Assembly (NCBI GenBank): GCA_002118135.1
Contig: BDIU01000173.1
Coordinates: 1 to 64,000, forward strand
Direction: 5' to 3'
DNA length: 64,000 nt
Origin: Trebouxia sp. TZW2008
Taxonomy: Eukaryota; Chlorophyta; Trebouxiophyceae; Trebouxiales; Trebouxiaceae
Positions 23,061 through 36,547 of this stretch are shown one piece after another (position 1 is the stretch's first letter; each line of letters opens with the position of its first letter). A model generated the notes under the pieces. The model ran no database searches and was not told the DNA's origin. It saw nothing but the letters and a program-made list of their open reading frames with translations. The position numbers and the translations under genes were made by a program.

Positions 23061-26000
23061 ATGGAAGGCTTTCTTTTCAAACGAGGTGACGAGAGATCGT
23101 GGCAGTTGCGCCTGGTGAAATGCTACTCCATCAACTTTTTGATCTCTAGTCATGATACGACTATGCTGTGCTCGCCAGGTGACGTCGTCAAGAATTGGAG
23201 AGTGCGCTACTTTGTACTTGCACATGCACCGTCTCCAGCACTCACTTACTACAGGGCGATCGAGGTGAGATGACGCATGTCCTTGTGCTGCATTGATGCT
23301 TTGATTTCGCTTCCAAAGCTCGGCGTCAGATCTTGCTCACTGCAATCGTTTTTGGCGAAGCCAAGAAGCCAGACGCCTGTTGCTCCGTGTAGAATGGAGA
23401 GGGTCCTGCAAAGTCATGGAGTTTGGAAGGCAACACTGTGCACGTAAGAGCTTTGTGGGCTCAGAATTGATCATGACCTGTCTCAATCAGCAAATGACAC
23501 AGTTTGTGTCTGCAGTTGGGGGACTCAACAGGCGTGAAGAAGTATAGGTTTATTTTGGAATCTAGTGAGGGCCGCAGGTGTGCAACATACACTCTTGAAC
23601 TTCCAATTTTTTCACTGAAAACTTATGCCTAATTCATGTTGATGATGGAGTTGTGTCTTGCAACAAGCACGACTGAATGCAGGAAGCTTTCTACTTCATG
23701 ACAGGCATTTTTACTCAATGATGTTGTGTGTTGCCTGTGCATGGTGATAGCGATTTCTTGGCTCTCTTACACTGTATCTGAGCAGGTGCTGCTGTCCACA
23801 GTGCGGGTTTTTCCTGTTCATTGCAAGGCTTTGATTTGATATTGATCAGCAATTGTGCACACAGGACGCACCTAGCAGCACAGACAGCAAAGGACAGGCT
23901 AGACTGGGTGAATGCGCTCACAGCAGCTATCAGCAGGTCAGGCTCAGCAGGGGCGTCCTCCAGCAAAGGGGGTACCCCTCCAGCCAGCTCCCACAAAAGC
24001 TACAGCCACCTGGAACCCACCCCCACCCTTGATGGCAAGCCCTCACAGCCAACTCAGACCAAAGCAGACGGCAAAGTGGGCATTCCAGCAGAGACAAAGA
24101 GTCAGTCTTTGCCTTTGCCATTGCCTGATGCGTCTGCGCAGCCGGTGGCTGCAACTGCGGCCTTGGAGGCTGTTGAGGAGGTCAGGCATCTGTGCTGCAA
24201 CCCATGTAGATGCTAAGACCTGTCATGATTTGGTTAGTGCGGACGCATGCTAAGCGCCTGCTTTACTTGGGAAGGCAGCACACTAGTATGCTGTTGTGAG
24301 CCTTATGCCAGGTTGTTCAGGTGCATGGCCTGGTTCATCGCATTGACCTCCGAGGCAGTGGTCTCATCCTGCAGTGTCCACATGGTAGTGTGTTTGCCTG
24401 ACATATTGAGTTGCCTTGACACACGGCAAGCGCTGCAAGCACAGCATCTGCTGAAGCTAAAGTAGGCGTAGCTCATATGCGATGCTGTCCAAGTCAGAGC
24501 TGTTCACCACAAAAGCAGAATACCTTTGTAAGCTTGGTCTGATGCCCATTCACAATGATATTTGGTGCTTGTGGGAACAGTGCTTGGCAACACAAGCATG
24601 ACCTATGCTAACTCTACTACATCAAACACATTAGAAGGCTAGCTTTAAGCACTTTTTCCAATGGTTTTCCCAATGGTTTTCATATTGCAGTTGGGGATCT
24701 GCTGGCATTCTGCTGAATTTGAGCACGCTAGATTGTATTGCAGGATGGCTTCACCACGCCCCTTGCTTTGTCAAGGCCACTGCGACGAGTGTCGGCTGAT
24801 GCTACGCTCTCAAGCCAGGCCGTCACACCACCTGTGCTCAGAAAGACAGCTTCACAGAGAGAGGGCATTGGCAAGAGCCCAGCAAGGCCTGCTGGGCCAA
24901 CAGAGCTCCTGTTCAGTCCTGCGCCGGTCTCAGAACCCCAGATGCACAGAAAGACATCCTTCTTCTCAGCCATCAAGTCAGGCCTGCTTGCGTTCAAAAG
25001 CCTTCCCATGTTCTGCGAGTTGTCATGCTCTACATGCCCACTGAAATCCGTACTCGACCATGCACGTGGCTTTTAGTCCTCTCACTCACTGACATGCCAA
25101 TCCACTCACCCGCTTGCTCGCTCACCCAACCACTCTACCACCTGGTCATTCACCCGCCCATGCGTTCCCCCCAAGCTTCTCATATGCTGAGCATTGAGTG
25201 CTGCATGCAGAGGCGCTTTCATGGGAGACAGCACCCCAGCTCCTAGTTCAGAGGATTCAGCAGACTCAAGCTGCAACAGCCATGCCTATATCTCCAGCCT
25301 GAAGGCCATTAAGCCGCAGGCGCCCAGTAACAATGACATGCTATCTGCTGAAACCCTTATGGAGCAGTTCGACCGTGCTCAGCAGTACGTGACAAAGAAC
25401 AAGGGGGAGTTTACTAAGGAGCAACAGGACAAGCTGCAGGTGCGTGTTGTGAAGGGTGCCCAATCACAGAAATCCATATCCTTTATACTTACTGGTACGT
25501 TTAGTGGATGTTTGCGGCACAAGCCTTGTGTTGAGCAGTATCATGTCGTTCTTGACCAGCTGCAACTTCAGCAAGGCCATGGCATATTGTAGCCTGTTCA
25601 GCCAACACATCATGCAAGCCTGCTGCAAAGCATGGAAACCCATTTCGAAGCATACACTGATGGCAAAGTCAAATGGTGGCTGGTCAATGTCAAAATCAGA
25701 CAGCACAATGCAAGAGTCCATGTCAAGTTTTCAGCAAGCACAGTCATGGAGCCAGCTTTGCATAATGACAGAAGCGACTCTTGCAGGCATGGGCAAAAGC
25801 TGTTGAAGCGTCCAGTGGCAAGGCCACCAACACAGCTGCAGTAGCTGCTGCCGCCATGTTTGTCCTGGTGGTCACACGCACCAATGACGAGTGGGCAAGC
25901 TGGTCTGAAGATGACAACACCTTTGTCAGGTGGCTTCATAACATGACATCTGCTGTAAAAAGATCAAGTTGGTGACAATGTAGCACTTTCTGTGGCAAGT

Positions 26001-29000
26001 CTTGCTTTAGACTACACACAACTTCTTGTCTCAGTCAGGTTGATCATCTGCATACTTCCATACTGCACCTCAGTCATCATCATCATGATTACGTTCAAGC
26101 TGCCTGCAAGCTATACATCTGTACATACTGCACCTCAGAAGCCATCATGAGCTAAGTATGTTTATAGCTGGACCGCACATGCAATATGCTGTGAGCCATT
26201 GCAGCCAAGTAGTCACAATGAGCTGAGTCCAAGTTACCTGTACTTGCAAAAACACATGCAAGACTTTGTGTGGTGGTGCAGCCCAGAGAACATGGTGAGT
26301 GAGGTACAGCGATGGCCAAGCCGGGGTGCCCTGGAGGGTTTGAAGGAGTGTCTTGACTACAGCAGCACCAGCTGGGTGGGGCTCTATTGCCGCCTTGGGG
26401 GAGCCCACCTCCTGCTCCAGGTCACAGTATTCATTGTTCAACCTCTGTGCATGCTCGTCAGGATTTCTGCCAAGTGGACAGATGGGCAATCATATGCAAC
26501 CCAGTGCTTCACTGTCTCTCAAATGCTGCAGAAGTCATGCTATACCAATCATAAGTAAACCTCAAGCCATGCACATTCCTGCATACCCCTGTCAGGCCTG
26601 CATGATGCCAGGAATGCCTGCAGTGACTCATTCTGATCGTGCATGCTTCAATGGACCAGCTATGCATGGACTGCACACGTTGCCTTTGCGTATGCATTCA
26701 AGGGCACCTTGGCAGGGCACCAGTGCAATGTTTACTTTGTGTCGTCATCTGCAGGCTTTGAGCATGCATTTGGGGCAGCTCAAGAGGGCCACGTCAAGTA
26801 GCATGAAGCGGTGCTAGCCAGGCTGCACTCAGCCTGATAGACTGCTTTTGCACTTGAAAATTCATGCACAATTGCCCTACAAGAAGGTGCCATTGCAGTA
26901 ACATAACTGCTGCATGCAGGCCTTGAGCATGCATTGGGAGGCGGCCCAAGAGGGTCATGGTGAGGCGCATGACGCAGTGCTAGCCAGCCTGCAGTGCATG
27001 CAGGCGCTCACCAGCGGTGGTGGCGGCATGGATGCTGCAATTGCTGCCCCAGGCTTTGTGCAGTGCCTGAGCTCAGTGCTGGATCCAGATGATCAAGACT
27101 GCAGCAGGCTGGTTGTGGAGCTGCTTACTAAGCTGTGCCTGTATTCGGCTGATGGCTACTGCACCGCGCTGCGAGTATGCTGCGCTGTGCCCTCTCCTCA
27201 TATGCTGTGCTCTTCAACGTTTAAGCTTTTAGATGGGTTGTTGCTGTTGCCCTGCTTTGCATGCTGCAACTGGGACTGTTGCTGAGCTGTGCTGAGCTGT
27301 GCAGATGTGTTTCATCCTGAGTTTTACATCAAACAAGGCATGCATCAAGCGTCATCAACTGTCTATGCACCAGTCACATCTGCTGGCACAACAATTGTTC
27401 ACACAGGTTTGCAACGCTTATTCACAGGCATCATGACCATTGACTTCTGTTGCTCACATGGAGCACCAGTCCTGCCGGTCCTGGTGTCAATGACCTGTAA
27501 TGCATGTCAACAGGGGTCATTGTCATCAGCATCGACTTGGATGCTGCAGGCGATTCAAAGGTGTCATGCATTGTAGTGCAGATGAGCTGTGTAGTTCCCT
27601 CAGCTTTTCAGATCAAATAATGCAAGTCTTCTGGGCCAGGCTGCTTGGGGTCACCCTCCCATACTTTCCCTTTCTGCTCTGCAGACAATTTTAGGCGAGC
27701 TCAGTGACTGTGTCACGTCCAGCACGCAACCCTCAGCCCAAAGTGGACGAGTTGTTTCCTCAGCATCTCCGCCGCCACTGCCACCCCCACGATTGCAAGG
27801 AAGAAAAGCGGGAGGATCAGATGCAATGCTGCCACCGCCGCCACCGCCTCCACCCCCACAAGGAAGAAGATCGGGAGACACAGCTCCAAGGCCACCACCA
27901 CCACCACCGCTGCCACCATTGCCAGGAAGCAGAGCAGGAGGAGCACCAGCGCCGGTGCCACCTCCTCCACCGCCACCACCACCACCACCGTCAGTTGCCA
28001 GGCAGAATGCATCCCCGCTTACACCGGCCCCATCACCGCCGCCACCACCTCCACCACCACCACCAAGGCTCACTCAAACAGCGCCATCAGTCAGACCCAG
28101 TGCTTCTGCCAATCCAGATTGTGCAGTAGCAACGCCTGCGCCACCGCCTCCTCCACTACCACCCAGCATGACGAATTTAGTCCGTCAACAGGCGAAGCCA
28201 GCCCGCTTAGCCCCAGCTTTGATACAGTCATTACCACAGTTGCCGCCGCAAGCATCATACCTGCCGCCACCGCCGCCACCACCACCGCCATCATCAAAGG
28301 GGCTGATGATGTGGCAGCAGACGAAGACGGTGGCTGGTCAACAGTTAGCTGATCAGGAGCTAGCAAGCATGGCACCTTCATCAGCATCAGTACCACTGCC
28401 ACCATGTCCAGCAAAATCACACGCTGTGTTGAACCCACACTCTACCAGCTGCACTGCATCGCCCTCAGAAGAGCATCCACTGCTGCTGTTATTATCGGCG
28501 CCACCACCAGCTGAAGCAGCAGAAGTTGCTACAGCAACACCTGCAGCTGCAGAAGTGGCCACATCAATAGCAAAAACTGCAGCTTCAGAACTGGCCTCAG
28601 CAATAGCAGCACCTGCTGTGCCTTCTGGTGAACACACGGATGCAAGCAGTGTTGTGCCTGTACCAACATCAGCAGTGGGCGGCAAAGCTGCAGAGCCCGC
28701 ATACAAGGGCCAGACAGACTTTGTCAGCATCACTGCTTCTGCCAGCACACCCTGCCCTGTATCAGAAACTCCAGGTAGAAGGTCCCCATGCCCCGTGTGA
28801 TTGTCAGTGATGTCATGGCCTGGTTGCCAAGCAATTCTTCATACTGCCACCAACCTTACTGGCAGTAGCTGACAATCTGCACAAGCGCATTTGACACTTC
28901 TGCTTGCAGTGAGTGTGTGTACTTAAGCAAGCACGTCTTCAGCTTTTGATCTGAGCATAAGAGCTCAGGGGCTGCATGAGCAGCTCATTCCTGTTTAGGT

Positions 29001-31647
29001 TGGCATCTCTCTCGCCCCCAGCAACTGCAGCAAGCGCCTAGCATTGCACACACTTTCTTGCAGACAACTGCTTGTGCCCATGTACAAGATTCATAAACAT
29101 GCAAGCCATGAAAGCATCTTGAACAGTTAACTGTTGTGCCCAGGTCGCAGTCCAGCCATCCTGAATGTCTGCAACACGTTTTCAATCAGCCTGATTGACC
29201 TAGCCCAGACCAGCTTATGCAAGCAAGGTCAAACAAAGCATGGACAGTCACTGACCGTCAGCCTCAATCGCTCAATGCTGTCTGCAGACAATGTCAATGC
29301 CAGTCAGAACGAACCAGCCAGGAACAGCTTAGACAAAGCAGCGCAAATACCCCACGATCAGGCGCTGAAACCCCTAGAGCACTGCAGTACCTTGCTGGCC
29401 ATGATGAACTGGAGTCACATGGACTCAGATCTATGCCAGCACGTCATCACTTTCATCAACATGGCCCTGGACTCCCCCGAAGGCCCTCACAAGGGCTTTC
29501 CTGAGTGCCTTGCCCTGAGGCATCGCCTCGTTGTGGCCTTGCTGGACAAGGGCCTCATGAGAGTCATTGCAGACCTGCAAGAGCTGGTGCAAGAGTCTCT
29601 CTTTCAGGTGCAGTCTATGGCGTTTGCTGCAAGGTTGCTTCAATGCGACGCATCTTTTTGCACTGCCTTGATCTCTATCACAGCAAAACTGTTTCATCTG
29701 TTTTGCTACAAACAACATTGCATCTTGCTGTTGCAGTCCACACAAGATATCAAGCTCAAGAACAGAACTTCTCAAATCACAATGGCAGTATATTGGGGGG
29801 GTGACTTTCGCACTATCAGCTTTTGACGGATTTCATGTTGTCTGTACGAAGGATTGTGTCATCACTGCAGGATCTTGAAGTCATGAAGCAGACAATCAAG
29901 CTCCTGCTGGCTCCAGCCAAGCGCACGCCAGCCAGCAGCCCCACAGCCCCACCACCACCCGCGCCACCCCTTCCTAAGCCTCCAGCACCCCCACCCCCAC
30001 GCACAGGTCCATCAGCAATTGTCTCACATCACTTCTGATCACATTGGTTACAAGTAGCCCTGCCTTGCCTTGACAGGCAGTACAAAATGGGTTCAGTCAG
30101 TGCCTGTAGTCGTCAGCCCTGCCGAGTGAGTTGTGCAGCAAATGCCGAATGATCACTCAAGCCTTGTCCTCATCTTGTTTGTCCTGAGATGAAGATCGCA
30201 CACTACTCAGCGCAAGCGACAAGCGCTGCCAACTGTGCTATTGCGTTATGAGCACTGAACGCTGCTTGACTGGTCAAAACAGGATCAGGTGCTTGCCTTT
30301 GTAAACATGCACAGGATGTATCAGACTTACAGGTCAGGATCTAGCTGACACAGCGTGATTGCTTGATATGTGCCTCATGTCACAGCATGGCATATCTTTG
30401 CCTAGTTTGTACTACAAGTGATGATGCTGTCTCTCAAGATGTGTGGCTGCAGGTCTGCGGAAACTCACCCCCAAGGTGGCCCCCAACCCCACCCCCAGGA
30501 TTGACCCTGGGCCACAGCCCACCCGCAAGCTGAAGAGCTTCTTCTGGGACAAGCTGCCAGAGGGACGGCTTCAGGGCACCTTCTGGCAGGATCATGCAGC
30601 CAACTACTCACACCTGGATACTGAAGAGGTGAAGCTCTTTCTGGGTATAGCTTGTGCGGTTATGTGTCACACACCCATTCTAATATTGCTGTCATGCATT
30701 GGCTGTGAATTGCCATCATCCTCACATCTGATCATGTTGCCTTGAAAGAGGTATAATAGTGCAAGTCACATGCCAGAATATAGCTAGATCCTCAATGCCC
30801 AATAACACAAACTCGTAGTTGACAGCTCTGGATGGTAAACTGCGCCTTTGTGCCCTGTCTCAAGTTGTAGCCATGCAAATTTTGCTGCGTTCTGGTTGCT
30901 GCTGCTGTCGTTGCTGCTCCTAACACCAATCTCAGAGAGAGCAGTCCATTCTGCATCATGCTACAGCCTCCAAGGTCGTAGCTGCTGATGATATCACAAT
31001 CCGTGCAAAAGGCAGTGACGTCTGCATATACACAAGGCAAGCTCAGCAATACTGTCTTCCTGCAGGTGGAGGGTCTGTTCCAGGTGATGCAGAAGACTGG
31101 CAAGAAGCCTGCAGGTGCAACCAGGCAGAAGCTGGCTGTGCTGGATTTGAAGCGCGCCACAGCTGTGGGCGTGCGCATGGCCAGGCTCAGGTGTTGTCCT
31201 GTGCTTCATTTGGACGTCTCTCCTGTATTGCCGTTGTCTGCTCCTGCAAGAGTTGCTTCAAGGCACTCTGTTTTTGCATTCCACAGATGTGTGAGTGCAT
31301 GCATGGATGGCTGGATGAGTGTATGCATGCAGCCACGCTTCTCTGCTTCGGCAATGGTGCTGCATTGCAGATAGATCAGCATCCTGGCACTCTTGATACT
31401 ATGCCAAATCAGCGTTTCTGACACCTGGCTGTGTTGCTTGTCACAGCACGTGCCCATCTGGTACTGCTGAGAACCCTCAGGCCAACTGGGGTATTTCTGT
31501 GCTGAGGGTAGCTTGGCGCTGCATGAATGCAGCAATTGCTATTGCCCACAGCAAATCAACAACTTGCTATGCTCAGGGTAGCTTGGCGCTGCATGTCTGA
31601 TGAATGGTCGCGCTGGACAACGCTGCAATTCCAACTCTGTAATGCGA

Positions 31648-31680
<33 letters not shown>

Positions 31681-34600
31681 ACAGGCTTGCCATGACCTTC
31701 AGGGTACTTTGGTGCTGCATGTGTGATGCGGGGGTCAGGCTGAACAATGCTCCATTTCCAACTTTGCCGCGCTGTTGCTGCTGCTGCTGTTGCTGACAAT
31801 CAAGCTGACAGGCTTGCAATGCCTTTCAGGGTACCGTGGTGCTGCATGTGTGATGCGGGGGTCAGGCTGAACAATGCTCCATTTCCAACTTTGCCGCGCT
31901 GTTGCTGCTGCTGCTGCTGCTGCTGCTGTCAATCAAGCTGACAGGCTCACTATGACTTTCAGGGTACCTTGGCGCTGCGTGTATGATGCGGTGGTGAGGC
32001 TGGACAGCGCTGCCTTCCACACAGCAGATGACGTGCGGGCAGTCCTGCAGTGCGTGCCCAGCCAGGATGAGGGCAACATGCTGCAGTCCTACGTTCAGGC
32101 TGGTGGAACGCTCAAGGGCCTCAGTGATGCTGAGCTATTCTGCCTGGACCTCATGAAGGTCAGCCACGACTCTTAGCAAGTATACGTCTTCTTCATGTGT
32201 CAGAGACTGCCTCAGTGAGGCTTGCAAATGACGCAGTTGTTTTGCCTAGATTCTCCCAATTTCAGAGCATCACAGTGCTTCTCAAGGAAGGCGTGATCTC
32301 ACCTGTCAAGGGTTGTTGCAGCTATCATAACAGCGAAGCACGCTCTGCTTGCTGCCAGGTGTGCTGTCAGCTTGCAATCCACACACTTGTTTGAGCAAGG
32401 CACATATTTACATCGTCTGACTGCTCTCAATCTTTCCATAGCTGTGTCTAGCTGTGACAAGTCAGTTTGCAAACTTGTTGCAAAAGCTGATCCTGGATGC
32501 TGAAACTAGGTGCCGAGGGTGTCAGCCCGTCTTTCCACCTTTCTGACCCGTTTTGAGGCTCAGCAGCAGCTGGCAGAGGCCAAAGGCATTCTACAGGGGC
32601 ATCAAAAGGCTCACAAGGAGCTGAAAGGCAGCTCTTGCCTTTCGGCTGCCCTTCAGCTCACCCTGTCAATGGGCAACTTCCTGAACTGGGGCAGCAGACT
32701 AGGCCAGGCAGCAGGCTTCAGGCTGCGCAACCTGCCCAAGCTTCAGGTGTGTTTAGGACATCTACATGCCAAGCAAACTTGCTGCACAGTGTTGCAGCTG
32801 CAACAGAGACAGTGACTCTCAGGCTGCAAAAGTTGCTGATCTACCTGTGTACATTTTTGGCAGTCAGCTGGTGCCAGCTATGTGCACAGATGTGTGTTGC
32901 ACTAGATGCTTTACCTAAGTAAAGGTGCACTAGATGCTTTGCCTAAGTAAAGGATGGAATCATAACCTTGCTTTCTCTCATTCCCAGCTGCAGCAAGTGT
33001 CCTCACATGGTCATTATGACAATGTGCATATAGACAAAACAAAGGGTGACACTGGTGCTCACACTTAAGTTCACAATCACTGATCAAATTTCTCTATTTC
33101 ATTGTCTCATGCTACAGGACACCAAGTCGCTTGATGGCAAGACCACTTTGCTCAGCTACATTGCTCGCCAGCTCAACTCAAGGCAGCCTCCTGCAGCCCT
33201 GCTTGCCCAGGAAATGCCCCATGTGGTGGGACCAGCTCTCAAAATTAGCCTGCAGGCAAGCCTTTTGTTTCGGCTGCCCTTCACTGGCTCTGCCTCACCA
33301 TCTGTGTATCTGACACACTGGGTCCTATCCAAAATGCTGCATTCTGTTTTCATGGTATAGGTTTTGACAGCATACCAGGTTTGCACTCAGCAGCATGTTC
33401 CTGTCTGTGCTACTGCAATTTGCAGAAATTGTCTGTGTGCATTGCAGGAGGTGGCTGACATGCTTGATAGGGTGGCTGCAGCTTTAGAGCTGGTCAAGAC
33501 TGAGCTGCAACACAGCGCTGCAAAAGTGACTGTCACCCTTACAGCATCTTCAGGCCCCTTGCAGCCGCAACAGCAACAGCAGACACAGCCACCCACTCTT
33601 ACACAGTTACGTCGCTCCTCTAGGCAAGCAAGCCAGCGTCCGGTGTCAGTCAGGCTGTTGTCAGACAACTACCATGATGTGATGAGTCAGACAGCCAGGC
33701 AGGTTGAGTCAGAGCTGCAGCAGTCGCGGCAGCTGTTTGGACAGTGCAAGGAATCTTTCAGTAGCCTTGTCAGCTTCTTTGGCGAGAATGCACAAGCGCT
33801 GACTAGTGATGCAGCCTTCTGGTCTGACATCATTGTGTTTGTGGAGAAGCTGACTGCATGTCAAAGGCAGCTGCGCAAACAAATGCAGGTAAGGCACTGT
33901 TCGTGTTGACATACAACTGATGGGCACATACTCTTGACTGAAGCTGCTGAACTCTGGGCCCGTCCAACAAGTGCATCATATTCATATGAACACATTGTTT
34001 GGACATTCTGCATTCCCTGGTGCTGACATGCTGCACAGAGTGACTTTGGTCAGCCTTTGAAAACATCACAGATAGCGTTGTGGTTCAATGGCTTGGCTAA
34101 GCTTTTGCCAGTAGCACCTTCGCATGCATTGGCAATTGTCACTGTTTCTTTGTGCCCATGATCTAGTACAGATCATGTCTGCCAGTCTGCGCCCGTGCTC
34201 AGATACAGGTCATATCTGCAGGAGCAGCAGGACATGGCACAAAGGAAACAACTGCGCCGCAGTCAGACTGAGAGGCGTCCACCAAGGTCCCCAGGTTTTG
34301 CATCCCCTTCATCTTCCTCTGCTTCACAAGCGACCCAGCACTCTCCCTCTTCTGCCTCTTCTTCAACCTCTCCTGCTGTTTCTCCTGCCTCAGATCGTAG
34401 TCAGCAATCTCAACCGCCTTATGCTGGCAGAAGCCAGGGAGGCAATCCTCCCTCAGAGATTGATACCGGTGCTCCTGTGGTGCCAGCCTCTTCATCTTCT
34501 TCAGCAGCTGTTTCTGCTGGCCTTGCCTCTCCATCTTCTTCAGGGTTTGTTGCTGATGCTGATGCTGATGCCGTTGTTCCCTTGGCATCTTCTTCAGGAG

Positions 34601-34956
34601 CTGTAAGAGCTGAGCCTGCCTCTTCGCCTCTCTCAGGGGCTGCTGCAGAGGCTGTTGCTCCCCCAGCATCTTCTTTAGCAGCTGTTTCAGCTGAACCTGC
34701 CTCTCCATTTCCCCCAGGAATTGCTGCTGATGCTGTTGCTGGCCCAGCATCTTTTTCAGGAGCTGTTTCAGCTAGCCTTGCCTCTTCATCTTCATCAGGG
34801 GTTGCTGCTGATGCTGTTTCTCCCCTAGCATCTTCTTCAGGAGCTGTCTCAGCTGATCATGCCTGTTTATCTCCCTCAGGGATTGCTGCTGAGGATGTTG
34901 CTCCCCCAGCAACTGCTGGGGCTGCCCCAGGTGCCCTGGTCCCTTCAGGTGTTTGA
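23061..34956 (+). CDS. formin with PH, FH3-like, FH1, FH2 and long Ser/Ala-rich tail
   Basis: Actin nucleator and elongator. An N-terminal PH domain is spread over exons 23061-23085, 23179-23264, 23402-23443, 23516-23577 and the start of 23865-24180. It reads MEGFLFKRGD, VVKNWRVRYFVLAH, LGDSTGVKKYRF and LAAQTAKDRLDWVNAL, ending in the family's last helix. A Ser-rich linker follows (24744 to about 25440). The FH3-like armadillo region has the VSEVQRWPSRGALEGLKECL segment, RLGGAHLLLQALSMHWEAAQ and SRLVVELLTKLCLY (about 26280-27170), and continues at 29142-29610 with HVITFINMALDSPEGPHKGF. Polyproline lies at 27770-28300 and again at 29940-30010. FH2 starts at about 30520 with RKLKSFFWDKLPEG, then LAVLDLKRATAVGVRMARLR, LSMGNFLNWGSRLGQAAGF and KSLDGKTTLLSYIARQLNSR. 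The last exon, 34186-34956, is a repetitive tail. The start is the first ATG after an in-frame stop. Confidence 0.88.
26752..26990 (+). repeat. duplicated exon start in the formin FH3-like region
   Basis: The exon beginning CAG|GCCTTGAGCATGCATTGGGA at 26920 has an upstream copy at about 26754-26830 (CAG|GCTTTGAGCATGCATTTGGG). The upstream copy diverges after some 60 bp and reaches a stop (KRC then TAG), so it would truncate the protein if used. Confidence 0.8.
27770..28300 (+). repeat. polyproline (FH1-like) low-complexity coding block
   Basis: CCACC-rich stretch encoding runs of six to ten prolines separated by short linkers (for example QGRRSGDTAPR and GSRAGGAPAPV). Such tracts bind profilin-actin in formins. 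Here the block sits between two parts of the FH3-like region rather than directly before FH2. Confidence 0.85.
31502..32010 (+). repeat. five tandem copies of the start of a formin FH2 exon, with CTG runs
   Basis: The genuine exon starts at 31963 (VPWRCVYDAVVRLDSAAFHT). Upstream, near-copies begin at about 31507, 31577, 31703 and 31830, each after an AG with GGTA and CTTGG- or CCGTGG-like openings. They read VAWRCMSDE, VLWCCMCDAGVRLNNAPF and the like. After 60-70 bp the copies run into CTG or GCTGTT tracts (31648-31680, 31774-31792, 31902-31928). The genuine exon lacks the tract. Confidence 0.85.
34470..34905 (+). repeat. degenerate Ser/Ala coding repeat in the formin tail
   Basis: About ten diverged units of 45-60 bp encode variations of SSSSGAVSAxLASSSSSGVA, with DADAVVPLASSS spacers. 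Low complexity, probably disordered. It belongs to the last formin exon and stays open to the stop at 34954. Confidence 0.8.
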
Positions 34957-36547
34957 GGGCATGTCTGACCTGCCCTTGCTCATCTTGGATTGAGCGCACA
35001 GATGACAGGCTGCAGCTGAGGGAGCAGCATGGACTGCTGAACATACCATGCACAGGTTGCTGCTACAGTCATGCAGTAACAAGTTGCAACCAGCATGCTC
35101 AGTACCTTTTCAGCAGCTGATGTAGCTTATGCTTTTGAATAAGGACACACGCGCACAGTCATAAAAGGTGACAGCAGGGTGACAGCTTGCTGTTCATAAA
35201 ACGCAGGCGATATTCAATTCCAACAATATTGCTGGTTAGCTAGCCAATGCCACTGAAATTCGTCTTGTTGCTGAACTAAATGCCTGCAGTGCACTAGCTG
35301 CCATAGCCGTTTACTAGTATTTAGCCTGCTTGATTGACTGTCCTTTCATGTCAGCAATAAAGCGCTTCTTGAGGGCAGGCACACTGTTTCTACAATGTGC
35401 ATGTTGCATTCCAGCTTGATTGTGCAGTTTGCTATACGTGTAGTTGCAACTATTTGATTGATTTAATGCTATTTTGAATTGGGTATTACAAATCATGCTG
35501 TCATGTCTAGCACTGCTTTGGGGACTGCTTAGTGGCTCTAGGAATTTTTGTTGCTTTTGTGCATTACTGCTTTGCTCTCAGCATGTTTTGTTTAAGGAAC
35601 CTTAGTTGGGATGTAGGGTCTCTTGCAGCTAAAGTTTCAAGTAGTAAACTTCATCACTACAATAACTGAGACCGTTCAGTCAAATGGACTTGCGACTGCA
35701 ACATGATCTTGCAACTGCATGCATATGTTGATCACATTGTCCCTGACAGCTGAAGACCCTGCATGCTCCGTGGCAGCCATTGAGTGCACGCTTGGCTTAA
35801 TCCATCTGCCTATATGACTACAGGCCATAATGGTGGCTATAAGCCTAAACCCTGAATATAGCCTATAGTCATATAGCCTGTAAGACTATAGGCTATATCG
35901 TGACATTGAGCGTTTAACAGCAACATCTGTTGATTGATCAGCATGATAAGTGCTGTCACGCTCAACACTCAGCACATCAAAGATTCAAGCACCTGCACTG
36001 GCGGCATAAAGCGCGCTGCACTTTCTGCAATTCCTTTCTCTGCGGAGTTGTCGTTGCCGCAGCTTATGCTTACATGCTCATTGCAGCTCTGTTTCAGTCG
36101 TTTACATACATACGCTTGAGCTAAGGCTTGATCTGGCAAGCTTGGGCCAATGTCAGAGCAGACAACAAAATTACAGAGGCAAGTGGCGCAGTGCCAATTC
36201 ACACGCCAAAACTCTGTTCCTCAAAGAACAGGATCCAAGCTCGGTTGCAACCATTCAGGTCTCTTCACCTGCAAGCAACATTCACAACTTTTCATCACAC
36301 AGCTGCATGCACCCAAACTATTGCCGGAATCACGCTCCAAAGGTGCAGTCTGAGCTATCTCATATGCTGCTGCTGACAACTTCCAGTCACGTGTGGGCAA
36401 ACATGATGCCCATGCGCATCGTTCAATGGTGCTTGTAAATAGTACCAGCATGTGTTACAGAGCAATGGCAGGGTGCTAAATTCCCTACATTGCTACAGCA
36501 TGGCTGAATGCAATCTGTGTGAAGCATCAGAATAGCAGGGGCATACC
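34957..36547. other. convergent intergenic region between the formin and the FG-tailed gene
   Basis: Contains both 3' ends. No gene recognised. Locally AT-rich, with a palindromic TATAGCCTATAG cluster at about 35835-35900. Short open frames here have no family features. Confidence 0.4.
35810..35900. repeat. inverted-repeat cluster built on TATAGCC/GGCTATA
   Basis: GGCTATAAGCC, TATAGCCTATAGTCATATAGCC and ACTATAGGCTATATCG occur within 90 bp. ATATAGCCTATAGT and ACTATAGGCTATAT are near-exact reverse complements about 20 bp apart, able to form a stem-loop in the common 3' region of two convergent genes. Confidence 0.65.

Noticed and set aside
27651..28073. Minus-strand Gly-rich open frame opposite the formin
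   Set aside because: Antisense of the polyproline codons; no start context or splice partners.
31567..31941. Poly-Ala or poly-Cys small proteins
   Set aside because: They arise from CTG runs in intronic exon copies; no independent gene evidence.
34199..34750. Minus-strand Gln/Leu-rich open frame
   Set aside because: Shadow of the Ser/Ala repeat in the last formin exon.
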